Of a stretch of 64,000 nt of DNA, positions 37,301 to 49,300 are shown in pieces (within the stretch, counting starts at the first letter, position 1; each line of letters opens with the position of its first letter). The translations under genes and the position numbers were made by a program. Under the pieces are notes generated by a model. The model was not told the origin of the DNA and ran no database searches. It was given only the letters and a program-made list of their open reading frames with translations. Source of the DNA: Leguminivora glycinivorella (Eukaryota; Arthropoda; Insecta; Lepidoptera; Tortricidae); assembly GCF_023078275.1 (NCBI RefSeq), contig NC_062990.1, forward strand, positions 10,121,549 through 10,185,548, read 5' to 3'.

Positions 37301-40300
37301 TAATAAATAAAATAAATAAATATTATAGGACATTCTTACACAGATTGACTGAGGCCCACGGTAAGCTCAAGAAGGCTTGTGTTGTGGGTACTCAGACAAC
37401 GATATATATAATATATAAATACTTATATACATAGAAAACATCCATGACTCAGGAACAAATACCATCCATACTAATATAAATTATAAATGGGAAAGTGTGT
37501 GTGTCTGTTTTTCGCGGCAAAACGGAGCGACGAATTGACGTGATTTTTTAAGTGGAGATAGTTGAAGGGATGGAGAGTGACATAGGCTACTTTTTGTCTC
37601 TTTCTAACGAGAGCGAAGCCGCGGGCAAAAGCTATTGCAGAAATTACATTAATAATATTGTCTTCGGTTACCGCGATAGTTACTCATGAAATAAAACTAT
37701 AGAATTTAAATTCATTATACGCGATTTAATCCGTTTCTATAGTTTTATTTCATTACATTAATAAATTGTTCCAAAAACGATTCCACTCAGCATGTGTCGG
37801 ACCCCTTGGTGCCACAATGCTGGTTTTCAGTGTACCCTTAGGCCGATAGTCCACTATCATATGTTTATCATAGAAATATGATCATATGATTCATATCGTC
37901 ACTACTTTGAAAAAATCTCGTATCTCACGCTGCTCCTCAAAGTTAAAACGCAGTAAGTCTATATGCATTCCATACATACTTACTACAATTTTCTTTTCAT
38001 TGACAGACGAAGATACAAGATTTTTTAAAAGTAGTGACGATATGCAACATGCCCTCCTTTTTCTTCCGTCGTCCGTCGTTGGAGAAAAAGGGAGGCACGC
38101 AGAACTTTGATCATATTTCTATGATAAACATATGATAGTGTACTTTCGGCCTTAAACTTATACATATACCTACTAAGAATAATGCTAATTTATGTACATT
38201 TGTGTAGGTTAAATTGTGTTCCTTATAATATTGATTGTAAAACTAATATGACAGCTATTTTAGTTTATATAACCTAATCACAAAATTCAAATTTTTAAAA
38301 AACCTCCGACATAGTTGACCGATTTTCATGAAACATGGCTAAGAACACTCCCGACAACTCAGCTTTCAAAAAAAAAACGACATCTAAATCGGTTCATCCG
38401 TTCGGGATCTACGATGCCACAGACAGACACGTCAATCTTATAACACCCCGTCGTTTTTGCGTCGGGGGTTAAAAGTAGAATTCAGCACGGATAGCATGGT
38501 CGCGCGATAGACGATAAAATATCAGGCCGTCCCTATCGCACTATTAGTAAGTGCGATAGGGACGTCCAGATGTTTTATCATTTATCGCGCGAACATAATT
38601 GCCTGCCAGGAAAGTTTTCTAAACTACATAGGTACATATTGTTCTCAGGTTCGTTCCTTTGTCGAGATGGACTCTCATGAAGAAAAGATTTACCAAGCTG
38701 TTAGACAGGTTAGTACGTGATACTTTACATGTCCTCTCTTCGATCGGGTTTTAATTTATTTACACCTTGCAAATAGGCTACTGGACTCTTATTAAAATTG
38801 GCACAAGAAATGATTGTTTCCTATAGTATTTGACATAAGAAACCAATGTTTATAGATTTTGGGTGTTAAAAGCCCATGATGGCTACGTATTTTAGATTAA
38901 AAATGTGTGTAATATTTTTTTTAATTTTTGACCATCGAAAACGCTGTCAGACATGTAGTGACGTCATAGAACCTAACTTAACTTTATGTCGAGTCAATCA
39001 CTGATATAATGAACTTTATGCCTCATACTTAAATGTCAGGAAATTTTGTGTTCAATTTGATTTACGTCATGCACAGACAAACTATAGATTAACATGGCTA
39101 ATGTTGTTTTTGCCTGATTAAGTGAAAGTATACTTTAAAAATGTTTTTTGCGGTTTTCAAGTCATAATAAAATATGGCAGCATTTTTTTTTTGTTAATTG
39201 GACAGTAATTAATAATACAAGATGGACTTTAAAAAAGGGTCAAGTAGCCTATTTACTATTTTACAAGCTTTTATTCAACTTGCTTGTTAATATGTTAGTG
39301 TGCGTCAAAACGTAGAAGCTAAATTTGACCCACTTCCCGGTTTCCGATTGAGCTGAAATTTTGCACACATATGTAAATTACGTGACAATGCAATATTATG
39401 GTATAATGGAGCTGATCTGATGATGGAGCGGAAAGGTGGTCATAGGAACTCTGTCATGAAACGTCGCATCCCCGTTTTTAGAAACGTCTCGGAGAGCAGT
39501 AGATGACTGTTGAAAAAAGCAATAGTCGGCGATAAAAGCTTGTGCCAAAAATTAAATTTTTGCAAAAAGCTTGTTGTTTCTCACTTGTAATATACCTACT
39601 ATTAGTACATTGTGCTATTGAAGCGTTGGTGGCCTAGCGGCAAGTACGTGCGACTTTCGTTCCGGAGGTCGCGGGTTCACCAATGATTTTTTCGGAATTT
39701 ATGTGCGAAATGTAATTTGATATTTTCCAGTCGCTTTTCGGTGAAGGAAAACATCGTGAGGAAACCGGACTAATTCCAATAAGGTCTAGTTTACCCTTGT
39801 TGGAAGGTCAAATGGCAGTCGCTTTCGTAAAAACTAGTGCCTACGCCAAATCTTGGGATTATTTGTCAAAGTGGACCCCAGGCTCCCATGAGTCGTGGCG
39901 AATACCGGGATACCGCTAGGAGGATGATGATATATGGTTTTCATTTGTAAATGGTTATTTTAGACTCAAGAGCGAGAGGCGGCCAACCGCATGCGAGAGA
40001 GAGCTAAGGAGCTGCAGAGAGAACGTCTCGAAGCCGCCAAGAGGGGTGGCGCGCCGCGCAGCACCATGGCTTTCGGTAACAAAACTAAGAAATACCGTTA
40101 CAGATGTAGTACGAAAAGATTTGAATAGTTACGGAAACGTACGAACGTGTCTTGCTATTTCAGTCAGTGTCAGTACAGGATGTACTGACACTGACTGAAC
40201 TAGCATGACAAATACGAACGTTTCCGAAGGAAACCCTTTTCGCACTACATCGGGGTAGAATAGACTAAGAGTTTTGAATGATTCACGGTTATTTTCATTA

Positions 40301-43300
40301 GACTTATATTGACCGGGATATAGACCGTGATTACCTTTTTGATTTTTGTCGAGCTCCCGATATTTCGACGCAGTTGCATGCATCATGATCACGGAAAACT
40401 GACGAAAGCGGGTGGATGTTAAAGTTGCATAGACAGCGCGCGATCTACCCTCCTTCGCGCGCGTCGGCTGCGTTCACTTTCAGCGTTACCACTAGTCGCA
40501 TTCACACTCGAGGATCTGCGTCGAAATATCGGGAGGTAGACAAAAGTCAAAAAGGTAATCACGGTCTCTATCCCGGTCAATATAAGTCTAATAGAATAGG
40601 CTAGTTTCCTATAATTAAAACAAAATATTTTATGCAGTGCACGAAATAAAGCACCACATAATTAGAAGAAAAATATGTTTTGAAAAGAAGTGGCCCGCCG
40701 AGATTCTTGCCGGTCCCATAGTGGATACCCCCCTCCCAACTGAGGGGGGACTGAAATCTTCTCGAGGCTGAGGCGCAGGGTTAGAGCCGGCGTAGCTTTA
40801 TTTGACGTTCATATGCGCATTGATTTATGCCTACTTGAAAAATAAATATTTCACTTTCATTTTTTTAAATTCATTCATTAGTTTCATTCATATCCACGTT
40901 ATATAATATTTTAATATCTATAAATTACTTAACAAAGTATAAAACTTTCGCTGACAATATACATCTGTTTCTGAAGTATAAATGTCTGTCTCACCTTATC
41001 AGGCAGCAGCGGTGGTTTTGGCAACCAGTCCATGTCTTCAGCAGCGGGTGTTGAACCCATCGCGGAGAAGATCCCCACCACACCTGCTAGGGACACGTGA
41101 GTATTTACCACCACATACAAAATATGCCAATCTGAATCCTAAGCCAATGTAGTAACTTTTCACAGTAAACGACAATGTGACTTCTGTCTGTGTATAGTCT
41201 TAAATAAATCATGATGGAAACAAGACAGGGTAGTGGCCTGGGAATGGTTGACCGTACATTAGTCACTGGCAAACTGATTTAGCAAAAGCAAATAGGTTGA
41301 AATAACTGTGTGATGTGGGTGTACTTTAATAATAAAATTAAACTCTTAAGGTTTTGCATTTTTTTTAACTGTTTATGTCTATAAATAATTACAAATTACA
41401 TGTTTTTTCTTCACTACTAATCTTAACTAATAGAAATTGAAGTCTGTACTTTCAAATACAATCGAGTTCCTAGTGTTTTTTGCCATCTAAATATATAAAA
41501 GACTAAACTGACTGACTGACTGACTGACTGAAGACTGACTGACTGACTGACATATCAACGCACAGAGATTCCAAATTTCCAAATTTGGCACGTAGGTTCC
41601 TTATAAGGTGTAGAGGAGCACTAAGAAAGGATTTTTCAAAATTCACCTCCTAAGGGGGTGAATAAGGATCCAAAGTTCAACGTTTGAATAAGATTACTTT
41701 TAGTACGCGGGCGATGCCGCGGGAAAAAGCTAGTTTAATATATTTCAACAATATTTTACCGGTCTGGCTCAGTCGGTAGTGACCCTGCCTTCTAAGCCGC
41801 GGTCCTGGGTTCGAATCCCGGTGAGGGCATTTATTTGTGTGATGAGCACAGATATTTGTTCCTGAGTCATGGATGTTTTCTATGTATACGAGTATAAGTA
41901 TGTATTTATCTATTTAAGTATGTATATCGTCGCTTAGCACCCATAGTACAAGCTTTGCTTAGTTTGGGCACAGAATATATAATAGTACAAGTACAGAAGG
42001 CCCACTGCTTTGATGTTCACGAAATGCCGCCTTTTAAATGCCTACAAAATTCTAACAAAGAAACGAGCCGCACGTGCGCAGCGTCGGACGATAGGGTTGC
42101 CTATTCAAAAAGAAGATAAAATGTTATACTATTATACTCCAGTCTTGGGTACTTTCTAGGTATATAGGTATATACAGTATTTATATATTTTTGTTTAAGT
42201 CCCAACATCACAAGCCTTATTGAATTTTTCCTTGGGACTTAATCAATAGTAGATCTGTGTAAGATTATCCCATTTTATTCATGATGTCTATTTAACTAAG
42301 CATTATTAGCCATTCACAAGCGGACATCGCATATACAACTAAAAAAAACTCGCGACGTAAAGTAACAATAGAAAGTGCGAACGGGCGCTCCGTGAGAACG
42401 CGCGCCACCCCTGATTAGGCCGCGAACTCGCGGCCGCCAGCATGTACTTGTAGCGCGGCGATAGAATCGTGGAGTGAGACGCCCCTGGTTTGTGGCTAAG
42501 TTGATCTATGTAAGGTGTCCCCAATATTTATATCTATTTATTTATATATTTCAGTCGGCCGGCGACCCGTTCAGCGATGAAGCTCGGCTCCCGCGGCACA
42601 GACGCGGAGTCCTTCGTGTCCAAACTCCGCAGCGAGGGCGACGTGGCGGCCGCAGTTGCCCCCACTACCCAGCCAGACGTCAAGCCTGGGGCTATACCGG
42701 CGCCCGACCAGAAGGAGTGAGTATTACAGTCGCGAAGTCCTTCGTGTCCAAACTGCGCAGCGAGGGTGACGTGGCAGCCGCAGTTGTCCCCACTACCCAG
42801 CCAGACGTCAAGTCTGGGGCTATACCGGCGCCCGACCAGAAGGAGTGAGTATTACAGTCGCGGAGTCCTTCGTGTCCAAACTGCGCAGCGAGGGTGACAT
42901 GGCAGCCGCAGTTGTCCCCACTACCCAGCCAGACTTCAAACCAGGGGCTATACCGGCGCCCGACCAGGAGTGAGTATTACAGACGCGGAGTACTTCGTGT
43001 CCAAACTCCGCAGCGAGGGTGACGTGGCAGCCGCAGTTGTCCCCACTACCCAGCCAGATGTCAAGCCTGGGGCTATACCGGCGCCCAACCAGAAGGAGTG
43101 AGTATTACAGTCGCGGAGTCCTTCGTGTCCAAACTGCGAAGCGAGGGTGACGTGGCAGCCGCAGTTGTCCCCACTACCCAGCCAGACGTCAAGTCTGGGG
43201 CTATACCGGCGCCCGACCAGAAGGAGTGAGTATTACAGTCGCGGAGTCCTTCGTGTCCAAACTGCGCAGCGAGGGTGACGTGGCAGCCGCAGTTGTCCCC

Positions 43301-46300
43301 ACTACCCAGCCAGACTTCAAACCAGGGGCTATACCGGCGCCCGACCAGGAGTGAGTATTACAGACGCGGAGTACTTCGTGTCCAAACTCCGCAGCGAGGG
43401 TGACGTGGCAGCCGCAGTTGTCCCCACTACCCAGCCAGATGTCAAGCCTGGGGCTATACCGGCGCCCAACCAGAACGAGTGAGTATTACAGTCGCGGAGT
43501 CCTTCGTGTCCAAACTGCGCAGCGAGGGTGACGTGGCAGCCGCAGTTGTCCCCACTACCCAGCCAGACTTCAAACCAGGGACTATACCGGCGCCCGACCA
43601 GGAGTGAGTATTACAGACGCGGAGTACTTCGTGTCCAAACTCCGCAGCGAGGGTGACGTGGCAGCCGCAGTTGTCCCCACTACCCAGCCAGACTTCAAAC
43701 CAGGGACTATACTGGCGCCCGACCAGGAGTGAGTATTACAGACGCGGAGTACTTCGTGTCCAAACTCCGCAGCGAGGGTGACGTGGCAGCCGCAGTTGTC
43801 CCCACTACCCAGCCAGACTTGAAACCAGGGGCTATACCGGCGCCCGACCAGGAGTGAGTATTACAGACGCGGAGTACTTCGTGTCCAAACTCCGCAGCGA
43901 GGGTGACGTGGCAGCCGCAGTTGTCCCCACTACCCAGCCAGATGTCAAGCCTGGGGCTATACCGGCGCCCAACCAGAAGGAGTGAGTATTACAGTCGCGG
44001 AGTCCTTCGTGTCCAAACTGCGCAGCGAGGGTGACGTGGCAGCCGCAGTTGTCCCCACTACCCAGCCAGACTTCAAACCAGGGGCTATACCGGCGCCCGA
44101 CCAGGAGTGAGTATTACAGACGCGGAGTACTTCGTGTCCAAACTCCGCAGCGAGGGTGACGAGGCAGCCGCAGTTGTCCCCACTACCCAGCCAGACTTGA
44201 AACCAGGGGCTATACCGGCGCCCGACCAGGAGTAAGTATTACAGACGCGGAGTACTTCGTGTCCAAACTCCGCAGCGAGGGTGACGTGGCAGCCGCAGTT
44301 GTCCCCACTACCCAGCCAGACGTCAAGCCTGTGGATATACCGGCGCCGGACCAGAAAGAGTGAGTACTACAGATGCGTAGTCCTTCGTGTCAGCAGCCAG
44401 ACGTCAAACATGGGACTACCGGTATCCAAACAGAAACAGTGAGTGACGAAATACCCAGGACCTAGATTTCGACACATCCAAAAATGATTTTGTGTATTTT
44501 GATCTAGTTCTAAAGTAATTTCTTTATTTCAGTGTTCACCTGCGATTTGAAGAAAGGTTGAATCTGGTGGCGGGACGCGACGGTGACATACAGAATTTCG
44601 AGCTCTCTGGTGAGCAAAACACACCTTTATCACAGTATAATAAAGAGTACTATCGTACAGTATGGCCACTCCCGCTCCCCGCTGAAAGTGCCGCCCACCC
44701 CCTCTCGGTTACCGCCTGTCAAAAACGCGAACAGTCGACCTGTCATATTTTCAGTACAAGCATGGTACGCGTTCACGTACACGAGCTTAGAATGTGTGCT
44801 AGGAACGCGCCTCTTTCATATATTTGATAGCCAGTGTCCGAGATGTGCCTTTATTGTTGAAAGTAGATTTTTTTTTTTTCAAAAAACCTGTAGTGCTAAC
44901 AGAAATGTTAGCTTAAACCAAGGACGATATAATACCGGAACTGACAAAGCACATACATAAAGGCGTACCCCTGCAATGTATGGGCCTTTTAGGCTTAAAA
45001 CTAGATGGCGCTGTTTCGCAGCCTGGAGTTGGCCAAAATCATATTTTCCCCAAATATTTTTGCGTGTTTTTTTTTTATAAGAACAAATGACATGCTGATG
45101 ACAAATGACATTTAGAAAAAAAAATATTGTAGTCATCATCAGTGTAGTTATGATAGTCTTTAATAGGTGGCGCTAAAAAAGTGAGGTACGATTCTTAGTA
45201 TGGAGACTAAATCCGTACTAGTATTATAAATGGGAAAGTGTGTGTGTCTGTTTGTTTGTCCGTCTTTCACGGCAAAACGGAGCGACGAATCGACGTGATT
45301 TTTTAAGTGGAGATAGTTGAACTTGACGGGATGGACATAGGCTACTTTTTGTCTCTTTCTAACGCGAGTGAAGCTGCAGGAAAATCTAACCAACGGTGCT
45401 TTTTTACAGGTCTCCTGACACTGCGCATCAGCAACGAGCAATTCGGCCGAATACACGTGCATGTCGACAACAAGGACACCAGGCCATTGCAGCTGCAGGT
45501 ACGAGACTATAGTCTGGCACACACTATTTATTAGCAAAGACCTATATAACTTCGTATAGACCGATAAAGTCTAAGAAAAAAACGTACCCCAAAACCATAC
45601 AGAAAAAGGTACGGTGAGCTAGATGGCGATACACCTTTGGGGTACGCTCGGCTAGATGGCGCTAATATAAATATTTTGACATTTTAAAACATATCAAGCT
45701 AAGAATATGGCCCAAATTGTCAAAACTGAGGTTCAAAAGTTTTAGGCCTCTGTCGAGAGATGGCAGTCACTGTGATTACACATTTTACTTTGACAGTAAC
45801 TCTCTTTAATACTCGATCCTCTGCCCCTCTAGCATAACTTGCCTTGTCGCGCGCGAGTCCATACTTGAAGTCGCGCTTGATGTATGGACTCGCGCGCGAC
45901 AAGGCAAGTTGTGCTAAAGGGCCTGGTATTACTAATGTAACCGACAACCTCGGCGGCCTCGCACTTACAAACCTTTCTCTGGAAACATCATACATACATA
46001 CATACAATCACGCCTGTTTTCCAGAGGGGTAGGCAGAGATCACGGATTTCCATTTACTACGATCCTGACAAACCACTTTCGCTTCACACACTTCCATAAC
46101 GTTTCTCATACACGCTCGTCGGTTTCGAGTACTTTTGACCTGGTCTTTTTGCAATATTTCCCCGATTTGATCAAGAAAAGTTCGCCTAGGTCTTCCACTA
46201 CCAACTGACCCTTCCACTCTTTATACAGAGTGTAACAAAAATGGTGGTGATCCGTTTAAGGGCGTACTCAGTATCGTATTCTTATCAGGAAAAAGTAGAA

Positions 46301-49300
46301 GAAAATTTTTTTTTCGCTAAAAAAATTTTCACTTTTGTATGAGCCGGGCCGCGCGAATCGGTCGAATCTCCATACAAAGATAAAAAAATTTTTTGCCCTG
46401 TACACAAACATTATACATCGTGTTTTTTTTGTTTTCCGTTAAATTCGACACGTAGCTGTTCATTATCAGGAACCACCCTGTATATCACTTTTAGTTAAAT
46501 TCGCAAAAAAACTTTTTTCATCATTTTCATACATAATAAATGAATTTATTAGTGTGAGAGACCCTTAGAATAACATTCAAGTTAGTGTCAAGTGATTGAC
46601 GGCGCATGTCAAATCAAATAATATTAGGAATTGGTAAAGGTTATCACACACGTGTGCAGTAATTATCTTTATTTTTTAATAACTCGTTAACCGTAAGAGT
46701 TATACGCTAGTTTCTTAGAGAAATTAATTGTATTTGATCTAAAGAACCTTCCCTTAAAGTTAACGGAATTCAATAAAAACAGGTTGTATTTATTAAAAAA
46801 TCTCATCAAAATCCTGTGTAGTTTTAAAGATCTAAACATACGTATCGGCAGACAGAGAGGAAGAGACTTTGTTTCATACTATGTAAGGTCAGTGTCGGGA
46901 AGACCGTCTATCTGGAAATTCCGTTTACTAAATATAACTTTGTGTTTATATATCTACGCTTCTTACATTTCCAAACGTATACCAGTTTTTATCCTTAATC
47001 CATTGCATGGTCTACAATAGATATCCCTAGGACGAACACTAGTTAACAATAAACTTGATTCGTGTTTCGAACTCGAATATCGAGTTCAACATGGTTCCGC
47101 AAAAAATTAAAATAAAATAGAAGCAGTCGGAATATTTGTGCATTATGTATGTAATATAGTAATCGAAGACATATATAACTCCGTAAAGACAGATAAAGTC
47201 TAAGAAAAAAAGTACCTCGGTACCATACAGAAAAAGGTACGGTGGCCTAGATGGCATTACACCTTTGGGGTACGCTCAGCTAGATGGCGCTAATATTAAT
47301 ATTTGACATTTTAAAACATATCAAGCTAAGAATATGGGCCAAAATTGTCAAAACTGAGGTTCAAAAGTTTTAAGCCTGTGTCAGGAGATGGCAGTCTATG
47401 CACTGTGATTACCCATTTTAGTTTGACAGTAATTCTGTATCATACTTATTAAATTACTACCAAAGAGGATCGTTTGGTAGTAATTTAATAATCGTTCTGC
47501 CTGTCTAAGTACTAGCAAAGAGGATCGAGTATTAAAGAGCGTTACTGTCAAAGTAAAATGTGTAATCACAGTGCATAGACTGTCATCTCTCGACACAGGC
47601 TTAAAACTTTTAAACCTCAGTTTTGACAATTTGGCCCATATTCTTAGCTTGATATGTTTTAAAATGTCAAATATTAATATTAGCGCCATCTAGCCGAGCG
47701 TACCCCAAAGGTGTATCGCCATCTTGCTCACCGTACCTTTTTCTGTATGGTTTTGGGGTACGTTTTTTTCTTAGACTTTATCTGTCTATACCAAGTTATA
47801 TAGGTCTTTGGTACTAGGTATTAATGGTTCATTTGCCAAAGAAACTCATTAATTTTTTTTTCATCTCTTGATATTTTCCAAATGTAATATTCAATTGTTT
47901 GCAGACTCACCCCAACGTTGACAAAGAGGCATTCCGCTCCAGCGGAGTGATTGGCTTGAAGCAGGCACAGCGGCCGTTCCCGCTCCACTCTGACGTCGGC
48001 GTACTCAAGTGGCGTCTCGCGACTGCTGACGACAAACTCGCTCCTATCTCAGGTAACATTTACTATAATGATGCTTTAATTAATAGAACATTTCTGAGAA
48101 AAAAAGCCTTAAGCTGACTTTAGACCAGCAAGTTATTGCTGCAAGTTTTGAGACATAATTATATGCAAGAAAGAGATGCAGATATTTGCCAGTCACTCTT
48201 CCCTATATTTTGCGTCTCAAAACTTGCAGCAATAACTTGCACGTCTAAACTCAGCTTTATACCACACTTTCCCATTTATAATATTAGTATGGACATCTGT
48301 TTTTAGTACCTAATTAATCTATAATTAGGTACTAAAAACAGATGTTGACAGCGGCAGCTTACTTGGGCCATTTTTTTTAAAGTTGTTCACCCCACTTTTT
48401 TTGTCACATGGGTATTTTTTACGTGATTCCTCAGAATCGCGGGGTCTTTCGATCCTGATAGAAGAAAAAAAATGTCCCATGATTTCCATACATTTTTCAA
48501 ACCTTCCATTCCGTTACCGCCATACAAAATGTATGAAAAAATGGTAACGGAATGGAAAAAAACCTTGGAACACTTATTGTCTCCTAGGATATGATTGAAA
48601 GAGCTCGCGATTCTGAGTGAAAACCACATAAAAATTTCCAAATCCAAAAAAAATTGGGGTCGGAATCCAAACTTTAAAAAAAATATGGCCCGCTTTCAAT
48701 TAAAAATATCACTCAACTGACGCGAGGTCGTCGTCCTTCTTGCGTTATCCCGGCATTTGCCACGGCTCATGGTAGCCCGGGTTCCGCTTTGACATTTAAT
48801 CGCAAGATTTGGCGTAGGCACTACTTTTTACGAAAGCGACTGCCATCTGACCTACTAACCCGAAGGGTAAACTGAACCTTATTGGGATAACGCGAGGTAT
48901 AACTTGGTGTAACCAAAGAGGATCGAGTATTATAGAGAGTTACTGTCGAAGTAAAATGTGTAATCACAGTGCATATACTGCCATCTCTTGACACAGGCTT
49001 AAAACTTTTGAACCTCAGTTTTGACAATTTGTCCCATATTCTTAGCTTGATATGTTTTAAAATGTCAAATATTAATATTAGCGCCATCTAGCTGAGTGTT
49101 CCCCAAAGGTGTAATGCCATCTAGGCCACCGTATCTTTTTCTGTATGGTACTGAGGTACGTTTTTTTCTTAGACTTTATCTGTCTATACGGAGTTATAAT
49201 ATGTCTTTGGTATAACTAAATTCTAACATGTAACATTTATTTATAAAGTAGCTTTTGCCCGCCCGCGTTACATTCGAAAATTGCGGCATACTCCGTACAA

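Noticed and set aside
42474..42848. 124-codon frame over delta-COP exon 9 and the first repeat
   Set aside because: It is the wrong frame for delta-COP and simply follows the minisatellite.
42717..44359. CRISPR-like array
   Set aside because: Regular repeats, but no short repeat/spacer alternation; the whole unit is exon sequence in an animal gene.
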